Source of the DNA: Sitta carolinensis
Taxonomy: Eukaryota; Chordata; Aves; Passeriformes; Sittidae
Direction: 5' to 3'
Assembly (NCBI GenBank): GCA_032173965.1
Contig: CM063287.1
Location: forward strand, 11,723,859 to 11,787,858
DNA: 64,000 nucleotides
In this document: piece after piece, positions 37,701 to 51,800 of the stretch
How the letters are laid out: each line of letters begins with the position of its first letter
How positions within the stretch are numbered: position 1 is the stretch's first letter
The notes under the pieces: generated by a model
The model's input: the letters and a program-made list of their open reading frames with translations, nothing else
What the model was told of the DNA's origin: nothing
Database searches by the model: none
Translations under genes and position numbers: made by a program

Positions 37701-40700
37701 ATTATGAATTACTGGCAGACTGAAACTTCCTAGCCAATGGGTAATGACTAACTTTTAATTAACTATTTAATGCATGTTAATGTTTTTTGCAGTTTGAAGT
37801 CTTTCAAAGTGCACAAGGCTATAATGCTAACTAATATTTTGAAGAACAGTTAGAGTACTTTAAACAACAACATAGAAAGAAACAAATAAACAAAAAAATA
37901 AAAAGAAAAACATCTTTAATTTCAGATTCTGGACTTTCAAATGTTTCAATACTGTGTGGTGGGGTTTCAGTGTAGTGCTTCTTTTTTAAAAAAGAGGGGA
38001 CTGAGGAATCCCAGAGCTCACTCAATCCTGTCTGCACGTCACAGTTGAATAAATGACAAAACCTACTGAAACTTGCTCAGCTTCCAAAAACTGTAATAAA
38101 AATGGAAATTGAGAGAGAAATTTCCCAAGACTTCCTGGGAAATCTTCGTAGCTATTTTCTCCATTGGTCAGATAACCTTGTTCAGGTGCTTTGCATAACC
38201 AGCCCCTGAACCCCAGGCTCAGCAGTGTGAATTCTGCTGGCCCAGCCCCGGTGCTGGGAGGGGAGGAGCAGCCTCAGCCAGCTCTCCTGCCCCCTTCCCT
38301 TTGGACCCACAGCAAAGGGTGCCCAGCGTATTCAGAGGAGGAGAGGGTCTCTGCATGCAGCACCTGAGCCTCCTCTGTGGCCTGAGTAGTTCCTCAATAA
38401 AACCATAGCCAGGTCTGTTGGACCAGCACCTACGAACCTTTAAATGGGGGTGGGATTTGTCCTGTTAGTTTCCTTCCAGCTTGTGTGCAACCCCCTATAT
38501 TGCAGAGACAGAAATCTGGATGGTGGCGATTCCTACCCTTGTTAGAGGCTTTTCATAATCCCTCCTGGATCTGGCATTCTTAGCTACTTGTCATGTCATA
38601 GGTCTACCTTTTAAGAGCTCTTTGAAACTGTCATGTCCTATATGACACAGATGCACCCCTAAGTCAATGTGCATAAGATGAGTAAATAGCAAGAGATGGG
38701 TTTTTTTACCATATGCATATAAATTCCCAGCACTGGTAGACAGAGAAAAGACAACATGTGTATTAACATCCTGAATAGGCTGTTAATTTTTTTCCCCCAA
38801 ACTGAAAACTTTTGCTAGAGCATCAGCAGTTTCTCAGTGAGTAAACAACCTGTAGTCTCACAGTGATCAAATTATTACAGTATCTACCCAGCAGTCCTAA
38901 AAAAAGCCTTTTAGTACATCATGGGCCACCAAGACCAAATCTTAATCAAACACAATATATGTTCACTAAATAATGGAACAGCTGAAAGATGAGAAATTTC
39001 TAAAGCAATTTCTTATTAAACGGATTCTCTGTGAATATATTTAATGACTTGCCAAAAGAATCTCAGCCTAGCTTAAAAGCAGTAGAGGAAAATGTAAACT
39101 GCCCTGTGGCACATCTGTTGGTACTGCTGGTATGGGAGGCTTGGCTCGCTGGGATTCTAGGCACCAGTGCTAGCCTGATTTGCACAGATAGAACTCTGCT
39201 GAATTTTGAAACTGCAGAAGAACATATAATTCACAATGAAATATGATTCTGTTTCCAATGCCACTACAAAAATGGAAATATCTTTATTTAGGCATTTAAA
39301 AGAAATTGTTATTTTAAATGGAAGCATAGTTTTTGTCCCATGTGTTTACTCCTAATGAGACTGTAGTGGCAATCGATCTGATTTACTGGAAACTACAGGC
39401 ACATCTTTCATAAATACTTCTTGCAAAACCAGTGAGTTTAAAGAATGTAGAGTAGGGAGATTTTACCTGCATCACTTCTGTCAGTGATCTGAAGGGAGGT
39501 GACAAATAGGCATATAATGAGACATAAGGCTTTATACCTGGCAATCTCACACATAAAAAGGATGTCAAGTGTACTTGACAGAATGAAATGAAACTAAAAT
39601 GTTAGCATTAATTGCTACTCAGTGCTGCATTACCAGCTCCACAATCCAAATCAATTATGAAGATTTGTATCAGTTGTGAGACCAAAAGATTTTGGAAGCC
39701 TGTCAACTCTAGGGTGTCATTACCTAATGATGATATGACTGCTCTGGGTTCTGCTCAGAACAAGGAGAGTCACAACCACCCATTTCCAGGACTGCAACCA
39801 AAATGGTACAAATGGAGTGTTTTAAAGGAAACTTGACAGGTGTATGGTTAAACAACAGAGGTTTGAATAAAAAGATGTATTTCCCACATGGAAATACAAA
39901 CCTCAGATTGCTTAGGGGAGTACACCCCACCCTGCCTATCTAAGTTAAACGAGAATCACTTCTGTGTGCTGCTCCAGAAGCCATCGCATTTATTTTATTA
40001 ACAAAATTAAAACAATGATACACTGAAAAATTATAGATTTATTTTTTCTTAATGGTAGATATATTTTGGCACCTTAAAGAAACTGTTGTGTGATGACTTA
40101 TCAAAATTTGCTGCACTGATGAATTAGTCAAGGAAGTAACTCCTCAGTGGTGACAGCAGAGTTGATAAAACCTTACAGCAGAGTCCTGCTAGATGAAGAG
40201 TACTTTGTCACTGAGAAAAAAAAAATCCATCTAGAAGCAATGGCATGGGATTTTTGTTCAATTCATTCCATCAATGAGATCAAATAGATGGACATTTAGG
40301 TAACAAGAAGAAATTTCATGTTAAGGAACATGAAACATGAAAGGTAAGTGGATGTGGCTCTTTCCATTGGCTTTCCCATTGCACTTGCAGAAAGATAGAG
40401 AGGACTGTACTCCAAGTTCTGTTTTTATTTAAAAAAAAAAAAGTGCTTCCTCCATTTTCAAGGGAATAAATTGCTCTCCCTTTGGAAGTACAAAACGCAC
40501 ATGACTGTCTTGGAAGTGCTACCTCCACCTTTGTGGTGGACAGCCTCTCATGTCTGTTCACAGTGCATAACACCTCTGCAACCCTATTGAATTGTTTCAT
40601 TTGAGAGAAGTCTTTTGCATATGCAGAGGAGAAAATATTAAACAAAACAAAATATTTCTGCAAAGCAAATCTGCAGGATGGAAGAAAGATAAAAGCAGAG

Positions 40701-40989
40701 TTACCCAGAGGCCCAGCAGCCTCTCTCTCACTCTCAGAGTTTCTTTTCCCACTGAGCTGAGCTGTAATGGAATATCAGCACGGACAGTTGTCACTCTTGT
40801 GTTGGGTACTGGTCTGATGCATCAAATAGCTTCTACTGTGAAACTGCAGCCTACTGCCCAGCATTAAATGCAAATAACTGGTTAAGTCATACAACCCCAG
40901 GTCCTCCTAAGAATAACAAACCTGCATCCACAGGAGAAGGGAAAGGAGAAGAACCTGTCAATGAAGCATGACTTCCTGAGTACCAGTGC

Positions 40990-41050
40990 GTTTTGTTTCT
41001 TGGTTTGTTGCTGGGTTTTTTTTTTGTTTGCTTGTTTCTTTGTTTTTTTA
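40990..41050. repeat. T/G-rich low-complexity run (GTTT-type)
   Basis: Degenerate GTTT/CTTGTTT units with a T10 core. On the minus strand it is an AAAC-type run like the one at 62573-62629. Confidence 0.8.
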
Positions 41051-44000
41051 ATGCAGATTGAAGTATTTTAATCTAAATATGTCCCATTTGTGAACATATT
41101 TAAGCTATCCCTGTCTGTCCCTGATCTAAACTCTCTATAAAAAAGGAACAAGCAGTGCCAAATGAGTAAAGCCTACCACTGGGTGAAAATATCCATTAGA
41201 GAAGGATTCTAATTTAGAAATTGGTAGCTTAAGAAAAAGTATATTTAGCTTTTCTTCAAGATCATCAAAGCATACGCTATTCTTTAATGAAAAAATGGCA
41301 ACTACTTTGTGTTAGCCAGAGTTTACCAAATAAGGATGCTCTTTGATGGTGCTGAAAATGGAAGTATTAATGTCAAAGCTGAATGAAGCACTGTTTTACC
41401 ATATTTGATTCTTGCTATAGGAAACAGGCTCTTGATTTGCATTTTGGGACTGCCTTATCAGCACTTGTCCCACCCATCAATTATCAGCTTGCCATATTTT
41501 ACTGATGTTGACACTACATGCTGGACGACAGGAACAGCTCAGGAAAGATCACATGAGTGAGGGAACAGTATCCTTCATGTTCCTTAGCACAGAAGTCCAC
41601 TGTCTGCTTCATCTCCCTTCACCAGTGTATATAACTGAGGTCAAGAAGTTTTAGTACTTTGGAGTATTTTAGCCAAAGAAACGTTAGAAAAGTTAGAAGT
41701 CAAGAGCCATATAACATGTTTGGACCATGTTCAGTGGAAAGAAGGACACGAGCCCATCACATGGAAAAGCTAGGTTAATGTTTATGCATTTTCAGTGGTT
41801 TTCCCTCCATATGTAGGCAGCATAAACATCACTAACATAAGATTTGATTTTTGTTCCTCAAAGCCTCTAAACAGACTAGCAGCACAAAATGTTGATTGTG
41901 GAGCCCTTGTGATGGCTGGGCTCTGAGTCTGCCACAAATCTTGAGACTTAATGAAAAACTGTTTTTTATTGAGCTACATCAAATCCTGTTTTAGGAAAAT
42001 TTTCTAGTTATCCTGACTCCTTTTTGTTTAAACTGCAAATTCACCATTGAAAACCAGTTTATATAGGACATATACAGTAAAACTACTAATAAAAGAATGG
42101 AAAAAAGCAGTAATTCCCTTTTCAATAGCATGAAAATAAGACATAAATGTGCAGAAGTGGAAGTCTTACAATTGTGTCTTCCAAACTATATACTATTCAG
42201 CATATTAGAGATGAAACCCTGACCTTATTAATTCTAGTAGTCAGGGATATAAAATTATGTTCCAACTAAAAAGACTTTCAAGTTTACCAAATCTTCATAA
42301 TGTCTGTTTTCACTTACATTTCAGAATACTGTTACCCAGATGATCAGTGATAACTGGTACTGGTTACCTTTGTAATTTGTCCCATGATCAAGACACCAGC
42401 ATGTTTTGGACATGCTAAACAGCATAACACAGCTGGCTTTCTAGTAAAATTTTCCATCTACTCCCTGCTCCGTGCTTCCCCCACCCCAGAATTATAATCA
42501 CCTTTCTGAAATCTATATAAAAAGTTAGCAGTGTTCCTGTGAAAGATTTTTTAATGGTTACCATGTAATTTTTTGGATTATATCTTATCTTGCACACTTT
42601 CAGAGAATAGTACCAGGTGCTTAAAAAGAGACTTTAGGAGAAAGGCTAAACCTATGTGTCTCTCTGTCTTGTGATTAAGGGGTATTTTCCTAATCAAGAA
42701 CACATGCATTCACAAGTAATATCTTGTTATAGACTACCAAAAAGAAACTTGTTACACACAGTTAATTTTTCAGCTAATAAGCGCCTATTCTGGTTTCTTC
42801 AGTAATTCCCAAAGTCCATGGGGCCTCTTTTTGATCACATCTTTGCGTTCAAACCAGAGCAAACAAAGCAAGTACACAGAAGCAGTCCCTCAGATTCGGC
42901 TACTTCTGCCTGCGCTATAAGAGCTCACTCTGAGGCAGGCTGAACTCTGCCAGCTATCCTGAAGTTTATGGCCTCTCAAGGATGAATGGTGTACTTCAAG
43001 GAATAAGATTTAGAAATGCACCCATCATAGCACTGTGAAACAACAGACTGGAAGGATGAATAAGAACCTTTGTTCTGGCCTTTATTAAGTCACAAAAGTT
43101 TAGTAAAACATTTCTGGGAAAGCAGCTACATTTATCTTTTCCATTATAGCATTTGGGCCCTGAGCAGCTAAGGATCCTATTCTTCTCTGATATCTGCTTA
43201 AGAACAACACTACTAACTGGTGTTAATATCATTGATAGACAGCATTCACGTGTATAAAGAAATAAGAATTTTACCTTACTTCACACACAAGTCCTTTACT
43301 GCAATTTTTGATTCTGTGATTTGTAATTGCAACTTATGGTTGATTCACCTGCTCACAGTCTGGTACTCTAATGTTTTCTATTGCATTTTTGGGCATCCCT
43401 CATACACAGCAGTTGACAAAACTCAGTGCAAGCCCATTCCAGTGAGACACCAGCAACTCTGGATCCCAGTGCTCCATCATCCAGCCAAACCTGGGCAGGG
43501 CTGGGACCAGTCCTGGAGCAGCACATGCCATGAGGTGGCTACACTGTCCTGGAGCACTCCTCAGCCTTGTTACTGCCTCAGATCACCAGTATGCATTTCA
43601 TTCCTTTAAGAACCTGGCTGCTTAAGACATATTCCCTCTGAATTTCATGTCTTGTTTGAAAAGATTACTCAAAATCAATGAGGAAGACTGGCTAGGAAAA
43701 CAAATGTAGCCAAGCAATTTCTTAAGCACGGTTATCTTTACCCTGAAGAGAACACCAGGGAGTTACTAATCTTTACAAAACAAAAAGGATCCCTGAGACA
43801 TGCTGCTTTTCTTTGCAGCCCTTCAGCTGATATATGAGCCCAAAGTCTGGTCAACACTTAAATCCAGACAGACTCCCTCTTGAATTCTCTGCACTGGCTC
43901 GCTGTTTTTCTGGCAAGCTGCAGCCCAGACACTATCTTGCCTTAAATACATTTTTAATCCTGTTTTGCCACATAGTCAGCCTACATAATTTGAACCCTGA

Positions 44001-45207
44001 GCCTGGGGAAGCAACCCAATAGAGTAATTACCGAGTCTTTCCTAAGTGATGTGTCAGGCCAGGCTGTTACAGTAAAATCAATGTTTAGCGTCAGCTTCCA
44101 GTCTCCACCCCTCCTTCCCCCAACCTCCAAATCAAGCTAGTTTTTCAATAAAAAGAGGCCCACGTAGATTTTCACAGACAGCCAAACAGAGGATTCGAAA
44201 GCAGAATTTACAAACCAGACCTAGATTGATACAATAGATACTGACTAGGATGTATGAGCTTTGCTCAATGTCCTCACCGACTGCTTCTGGTCATTAAAAA
44301 CACTGGTTTCCAGGAGTATTGGTGCCTTTCCCACTCTGACATATTTCAGTACAGCACCTGAGATTCCTCCTTCCAAATCTGTCTGTTCTCATTTCAGCAG
44401 GATGCAGTATTTATTTACTTCTGGAAGGAAAATTCCTGCTCAAATTGACTATTGCATTGCATGTCAACAGCATTTCCATTCGATTCCAAGGAGAAGCAAT
44501 GCATATAAAGAAATTTTGTTAGTTCCAGAAAGAGAGAGACTTTAAATTCTTTAGAAAGAGAAATGCTGAAATAAATAATTTTATTTAAAATGCCCATTGC
44601 AAAGTGTTTGATCACAACAAAGGCAGATTCAAGAGAAGTTTACCTTTAGGTCAAGCAAGTGGCAAAATATGTTGCAAAGATTTAAGTGATGCCACGGAAA
44701 ATGGACTGATGAATGGGTAATGTTGATGTACAGTTTATTCAGCAATCTCATCCTATTAACTTTGAAATAATGGGTTTGTGCATAAACAGGACTTTGCTGC
44801 TTCAGACAATATTCCTTTGTGGATTAAAGTACCTACTACGTGGCCTATAATTTGAGGTGCTGCTCAAATGCATGCACAATCTCAAAGAGCCTCCAAATAA
44901 CATTTTTCCCTTTTTTCTTTCTTTCCAAATGCGCCTACAGTTTTTTCATCAGTTCTATTTTTGGTATTTAACCAGTTCTTGGTTGAATTCTTTGGCAATT
45001 CCCATAAACAAGAAGAAAATGTTGAAATTCAAGATTGCTGCCATACCTCTGCTGCTGCTTTTAACATCTTTCTATGTTTCAGAACAGTGATGGTTAGAAT
45101 AAGCACACAATGCAGCATTATTTTTACTCAACCCACTAATTATATTCTTTAAAGAAATTAGAAATTACATTTTCTTGTAACAACAGCACTAACATAAATG
45201 CTGTAAT

Positions 45208-45252
45208 AATAAAAAATAGCTTATAGATTAATAAAAAATAGCTTATAGATTA
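45208..45252. repeat. Perfect 22-bp tandem duplication
   Basis: The unit AATAAAAAATAGCTTATAGA plus TT occurs twice head to tail (45208 and 45230) with no mismatch visible, then decays into an A-rich run. The identity suggests a recent replication-slippage event. Confidence 0.85.
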
Positions 45253-45660
45253 TCATAATAAAAAAAAAAGAAGTTTAAAATCCATTGGAAAATTTAAAGA
45301 CCCTTTTGAAAAACAAGAGCTACTCTGGGCAGATCAGCATTGTATTTATTATTGTAACCATGGAAACAATATAAATTCCCATCTGTTAAGGTATTCGTTT
45401 GCTGCCTACAAATGATGAGTACTACTGTACTCAATAGTTAGAAATAGAATGAAATAGTTATAATTTCAATGAGTAGCCAGATATGTAATTTTTCTTCTCT
45501 GTAAAACACAGAAGAGAGCTCCTGGATGTGATTTAAAGCTCTGTGAAATGTTTGGAATGAAAGCACAAACCCTGGGAAACTTGCCTGCTCCAATGCTTTG
45601 TGACAAACTAGAAACTTGGACTCTGCCTTTATGAAGGTTCATGCTAAGTTTTGAGAACCT

Positions 45661-45835
45661 GGGGAGGGAGGAGAGAGGGGAAAAACACCCCAAACCATAA
45701 CAGAAACAACAAAAAACACCCCAACAAAAAACCCCCAAGAAACCAAACCAACCAACCAAATAAAGAAAAAACACAAAAACCAGGAAAAAACAGGAAAAAA
45801 ATACCTGCAAAAAAGATAAAAAACAGGGGGAAGCA
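45661..45835. repeat. Strand-skewed A/C/G-rich stretch almost free of T
   Basis: Over 175 bases the plus strand holds only five T. It begins with a GGGGAGGGAGGAGAGAGGGG purine block, then runs through A-rich DNA with CCCC and CCAA units (including ACCAACCAACC), and ends with CAGGAAAAAA repeats and AGGGGG. The minus-strand open frames through it (Phe/Gly/Cys/Val-rich) are artefacts of composition. It may be a decayed poly(A)-like tail or simple repeat of the AAAAC type common in birds. Confidence 0.75.
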
Positions 45836-48800
45836 ATAACTTTTGTGCCATCACAAGGTTAAGTTCAGTCAATCTGGTCTGCTTGACTGAGTTCCTCTTC
45901 AAGGTTTGGGTTCATGCCATGTGTGACTACAGCAGAACTGCCTGCTCCAACCTCCTGGAACTTTCCACATGCTGAGACCTGCATCGGAGTTTGGGATTTG
46001 AACTCCACAGCTTGGTCTGTCTGTAATGGGCTGCAATGAAACATATAAACACAGCATTACAGAAGCACATTGGATTGTGGAATTCAGGCCTATTTCTGGT
46101 TCAAAATTGCAGTCTGAAATTCAGCTATGCACTTTTTATTGCTCCTTCATGGGCACACTTTGAAATATGTGGCGCCTTCCAGACATTCAAAAAGGTGTAG
46201 ATTTTGTATATCTGACAAAGACAGACTGTGCTCATCTGACTCTTTTGTCCTAAGGGAGCCAGAAGCTAAAAGATAAGGAAGCTGACAGAACTAAAGAAAG
46301 GGAGAAAAAAAAGAGTTTATGACAGTTACTAAATTCTATATGTCTAAATGTTTCTTTGACAGATATTCCTAGTGACCTTTGGGATTTTGCAAATAAACTT
46401 ATTATAATACAGGTGCAATATGGGAAAAAGACAGGAATTCAGAAAGAAGCCCAGATCTGTTGTATAATAATCTTTCTGACTCTGCGTATATATATTTTTT
46501 AAATAGTGATACAGGAAGGAGGCTTTTCCTGGACAGGACTTTTTTTCTTGGAACATTTGAAAAGGTTGCTATCCAAGTGATCAACAGCCTAAGCTTTGAA
46601 ATACAGTATTTTTACTCCAGGGGGAAGTCAATGTTGACAGCAATGACTCTGAAATGGTCAGAAGATGAAAATATTGAGAATGTCTGAAGAACAGACCTAT
46701 AACATCAGTAACTTTTTTCCTTTTCATAATGTCCCCAACTAGACTTAGTATTAAAAAACTACTTTAATTATACGTGAGATGTTATGCACTGTTGTTTTAC
46801 AGAGCATTTTTAGTTAAGGAAAATATACTGAGTGTCAAAAAACATGAAATTAAAAAAATAGTCGAAAAGTAAGAATGCAAAAATGATACATTTGTTACAT
46901 GTAAAGCCTCTTTCTACGTGTTTTTCAATCACACAGCCTGACAGTCAAGCCTTAGGATGACAGCAGGATTTGCAAACTGGAATTGGTTCTGCTTTTCCCA
47001 TCAAAGGAGTTATCAATAGAGATTGGAAGTGACTAAAATTTCCTACATGGAAAGAAAATGGGTTGGTGTTCAGAAACTTAGGAGAGCCTATGCAGCCAGA
47101 ATCTATGGGAAAAAAACCTGAATAATTGGATTTTGGGATAGTGTATAGGATCTGAAAAGCCATTTGAATACAAGCGTGCATTAAAAATTAAAGGGTTATT
47201 AATCTTTTAATTTAAGGGTTGTTTGAAAAATATTCCTGCTTGCTTTTACTGTGGTCTTAGTCCCTGTATATACACAGATCTTGGGAATCTAAAAATAGTT
47301 GAGGGAAAAGGATTAAAAGGAAAAGGCCAGAAGAGTGCTGAAATACACACCCACACTTAAAGTTAGAGCAGGACTTAAATTTAAAGGATCATCTCTGAGC
47401 AGGTCAGAACTTTGACAGTCATCTACATCATAACAAGCCAGAGAGTAACACAACACCAAGATCCTGCTGGATTTGACCTCACACATAAGCTATTAGGTTA
47501 GACAACATTTGCCTTAAGTAATTGTCAAAATTTTCACAGAACATCTTTTCAGAATTTGTTGAGCATCTATTTGTACATTCTCTGTGAATGCAAATGGTAC
47601 TCATGTGTTAATCTGTAGTTTAATGTAGAAAGATGCATTTGGGGAGCAGCAGCAGATTTTGTGGATATATTTAAGAATGATAATTTGAAAATGTGTGCTA
47701 TAAACTTTGATAATTTTGGAATACACCCTAGAGAACTCTCAAGTGGCAAACATACAACACCTACTCAAAAAAAGAAAGAAAAATAAAGAGTGCATCAACT
47801 CCATTATAGGCAAGCAAGCAGAGCAGAACAAGAAAATTACCAGGAGGAATTTTACAAGACTGAATACCAGAATGCCTTGAAAGCCATTACCAACCTTCCA
47901 GACACGACTGATTTATTGTCTCTGGAAGAACATGCTTAATTAAAGTAGAAGGAGGTTTTCTTTCCAGTGATAACTGCTACAATAAACGTGGACCCAAAAC
48001 ACTTTACATTTTGATTTTCAGGAAGTGTCTGATGCTGAGTTTCAGATCAGAGATTGCTGGCTTTTGCACTGAGACACTAGGAAAGGTACAAAGCCACCTA
48101 TTAGGTAGGGAGCTTTTTAGCAGTATTTTTCTTTATGGAAATGCAAAGAAAGAGGATCTAAGAATGGCTCTCCTCTCCTTGGAATAAGTACTAATGATTC
48201 AGAGAATGACACTGTTAGCTATGAACTTTGAGCTAGTGGCTACAGCAATGTTACAAAGAAAATAATATATGTCCCAGAATAATCTCGCCATGTTGTACCA
48301 GGAGGGCAAACATGGGAGACTCATTGTTTTATATACTCCCTTCACTGAAAAATACTCATGCATTTTAAAAGATGAGCAAGCACAAAACTTCTTGAGTTGT
48401 AGAGATTGAAACAGACAGTCCAAGTAAATAACAGAGGTAGAATTAAAACACAGAGGCTTTTCTGAGAAGTCCTATGTATTCTTCAGTATACCATCAACCT
48501 TTTCCCTCTAACTGCAAACTACAGCCCAGACCCATGCTCATCTGTCACATCAGCAATGGAGACTTGGTAGCACTTTCAAACAGTATCCAAGACTGCCAAA
48601 TCCTTTCTTTCACCACTTCTTTAGAAATCGTTAAATATATGACTGCTAGGTATAAGTAATAACATCTTTCTTCCAAGTAACTAGAAAGAGAAAATCCCTT
48701 CTCAGGCTATGAGAAAAGGTATTATACTGAGTCAGAGGCTTTTGTGTTCTAATAATTTTTTAGATTTTATAAAACACAGCAGTTGTGTCTTAAATATTTG

Positions 48801-51800
48801 CTACTAGTAAAATACATTATTTATTTTTCTAATAGAAAGTCTGGCTAAAAATAATGCCTGCCTTAAACTCAAAATATATTTATATATCAGTAGTATGAAA
48901 TATCTCTCAGCTGAACCTGGGGAAATACTCTGTACTCTGACAAGTTGCTGAAGCTGCAAGAGAAGACTACAGTCTTTTAAAAGACAACTATACACAGCCA
49001 AGCAGCCTCTCCAATGTGTGCATGAAATTGCATAAGCTCTGTATCTGCCATGTCTCTTCCCCCAGTATCTTGACCATAGCAAAAAGTCAAATTGCCTCTT
49101 CACGGAGGCCAGAGAGCTGAATGTTTATTTGGATCCTGAAGGGCAGAATCAATAGGATGCATTTAGCTGCTGAAGAATTTCAGCTCTTGACAGTTCTAGT
49201 TTATGTTGGGCAGCCCCTAACAGCACTGAGTAGGTTTATCAGTCGTAACACAATTTAGAGGCTACAGGGAGATGTGTCAGAGAGGTATTTCTGGATAAAC
49301 CCAAATGTCCTGACAGCCAGTGTGTTCCTCTGAACTGCTAGAGAAGAAATAGGAAAAGCCTAGGCAAAGCTGAGACCCTACCAACTGTATTATGGTTTTT
49401 AAAAGCCCAGTAATAATGAATTGCCATGATGAGATCACTCAGATGGATTTGTGTGGCATGGTTCCCAAAAGCAAAATGAAGGAAGAATGGAAGGAACTGA
49501 TGTGGTACTCCCATTCTAAGAGGAAGGGGTCTGCCAAGGATACTCTATAGCAGCTCCTGAACTCTACTGAGGTCCTAGCTGAGGAACAGGAAGGTAAAAA
49601 TTGGGATCTACTGTTTATTTTTCTTATTCCATTAGGTATATGGCAGTGGGTCATTACCAGAGTAAATCTAGAATTCAGTATTTGCTTTGCATCACACATT
49701 TAGGAGAGTGCCAGATGTCTGATCATAAAGAGGAAGTTAAAGGTCTTAAAAAGTCAACTGGATTTTTTCAGATATACAAATTAATTATGAAGGCCAGAAA
49801 ATATGAGAAATATAGCTTCTGGAAGAAGGGAAACTCCAAAATGCTGTAAGCAGACCTCCTGCATGCATCCTGGCAGGTAGAAATCAAGAGATTTACCGGC
49901 CATGATCTCGTGCTTAAACACTGATGTCCCCAGTAGACAACCACTCTCAAATTCATTAGTCTGACATGCCAATGCACCTCGAAAGTTCATATGTATGAGA
50001 AAGAATCACCGTAGGGAGGAAACTGGAGAGATTTAACACTAGGTAGCCAGTCAAATGGCTTATGAAGCCATTTTTTTTTTTTTTTAACACAAAAGCAGAA
50101 AATGGTTTCTGGTATCTCCTAGCCTGTGAATGGCACTAGTTGTCTTCTATTCCAGCTGTGAGCTACTGATGCTACACAGATGTGCCATTGAGGCTGACAT
50201 CTGAAATGAATTTTTTATCAGTGTAGAGGCAAAGGAAAAATAGTTAGCAAAAAACCTAAAGCCCAGCTGATCTCCCAAAAATCTAGTGGTTTTTACCCAT
50301 ACCAATGTTTTGAGAAAATTAATCCAGCAATTTGATCGAGTGTCTCAGCAACAGGTAAGATATAATTTAGAAAAATACCACAGTAATATAGACAGCATAT
50401 ATGGTATATATAGAGGCCTAGTCTAGACAGCAGTGGGTAGCAGGAGGCCGACAAGCAGAGAGAAGCAGCAGCTCCTCTCCTGTCCTTCAGGACTACTGTA
50501 AGAAAAGGCTGCCAGACCTTTCAGAAAAGAGCAGCCCAGGATCAAGTTGTGACAGAGAGCCCTGTGGGCCCGTATTTCACCTCCTGCCAGAGGGGCATTT
50601 GCCATGCAAGGGCAGTACATGGACTTACTGTTCTGCTTACATTTCTGAGAGAATCACACCCAGAATTTTGAAGCCATTGCAAAACAAGAAGGCAGAAGGC
50701 GGAGATATTCAGCTAAAGAACCTAAACACTTACACAGTGGGCACTCTTTCCCTTTAGATAAGGCCTGAGTAAAATCTCTCATGCACACATTATCTGTACA
50801 ACATCCCATATTCCATTAAAACAGCCCAGGCAGACATGCATGTAGTTCCTCTTTTCTGTAACACTTCTGGGACCACTGCTTCTCAGTAATGGGGATAATT
50901 CCTGCCCCTATAGGGATAGATCTTGCTGTAGCACTCTGAAGGATGAGCTAATGCATCCCCTTCCTGACAAACAAGAAGGAATGAACTAATAATCAATCAC
51001 CTGGAGTTAGAAATGACTAAGAGTAGTCTCCACAACAACTTCCTCTTGCTACATTTTGAAGCATTGAACTTCACTTGTCTGTTGCCCATCTATATCATCA
51101 ATAATTTTAATGTGCCTTCCTTTGAGAGAAAAATGAAAGAGCACAACCTCATATTATTTCAGAAACAAGACGGGGATTTTTTTGCATGTTTCATAGTGAA
51201 AATCCCTAGTATTACTCCCACGCTGTAAACAATACATCTACTATTGCCCAATAATTTCTGTATCAGTGTGAATAGCAATAATTTTACATAATTAAAACAA
51301 GGACTTCTATTTCTCAGGCTCTTGCATTCCAAGAAAACACATTCTTTTTACTAGTTCAAATTTATAAACAGAGGCAGGGAATACACATTTGGACAGACAT
51401 GTTAGGCACAAAGGCGTATGGGATCAAATCCCTTGTAGGTGCCAAGCGCTCCAGCTCCCTCGGTAGTCCTGAGCTAGATACTGGAGAGGCATCTGCTGCA
51501 GTTTGCTCCTTTTGTTTTGTTCTGTTAATGCAGAAGAGAGTTACCACACTATGAGAAATATGGTCCATTCCCAGCTACTCTTCAGGCCAAGGATTTTCAG
51601 GGGACAGTGTAATTGCTTTGCATACGGTACATAGAAACTGCTCTAATCAATCACTGATGGTTGAAAATGCTGTGGAGTTTAAGGACCGTAACTGCCCATC
51701 CATCTCATTTAGGTGCAGCTCAAAACTCACCTGTTTTATTTTGGAATGTTCCATTTAAAAAACAGATTAATTTCTTAAGTGTGGATGGAATTTTTAGCAT

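Larger units (their letters stand above)
25020..45207. other. Noncoding DNA, no recognisable gene
   Basis: This is the largest featureless part of the window. Two exon-like segments (27513-27662 and 31633-31764) are listed with low confidence. A CpG-containing patch at about 29220-29300 is followed by a TATAAAAAG word at 29426-29434. GC-rich but CpG-poor patches lie at about 26745-26950, 32730-32860, 38190-38400 and 43420-43570. Simple A- or T-rich runs are common. A T/G-rich low-complexity run lies at 40990-41050. AT-rich blocks at 36600-36780 and 37190-37350 have an enhancer-like motif mix. Nothing else could be supported. Confidence 0.6.

Noticed and set aside
43220..43609. 129-codon plus-strand frame
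   Set aside because: No family resemblance. It crosses an AT-rich part and then a GC-rich patch without splice signals.
45466..45902. Phe/Gly/Val/Cys-rich minus-strand frames resembling membrane segments
   Set aside because: Translation of the T-free low-complexity stretch. The apparent hydrophobicity comes from its composition.
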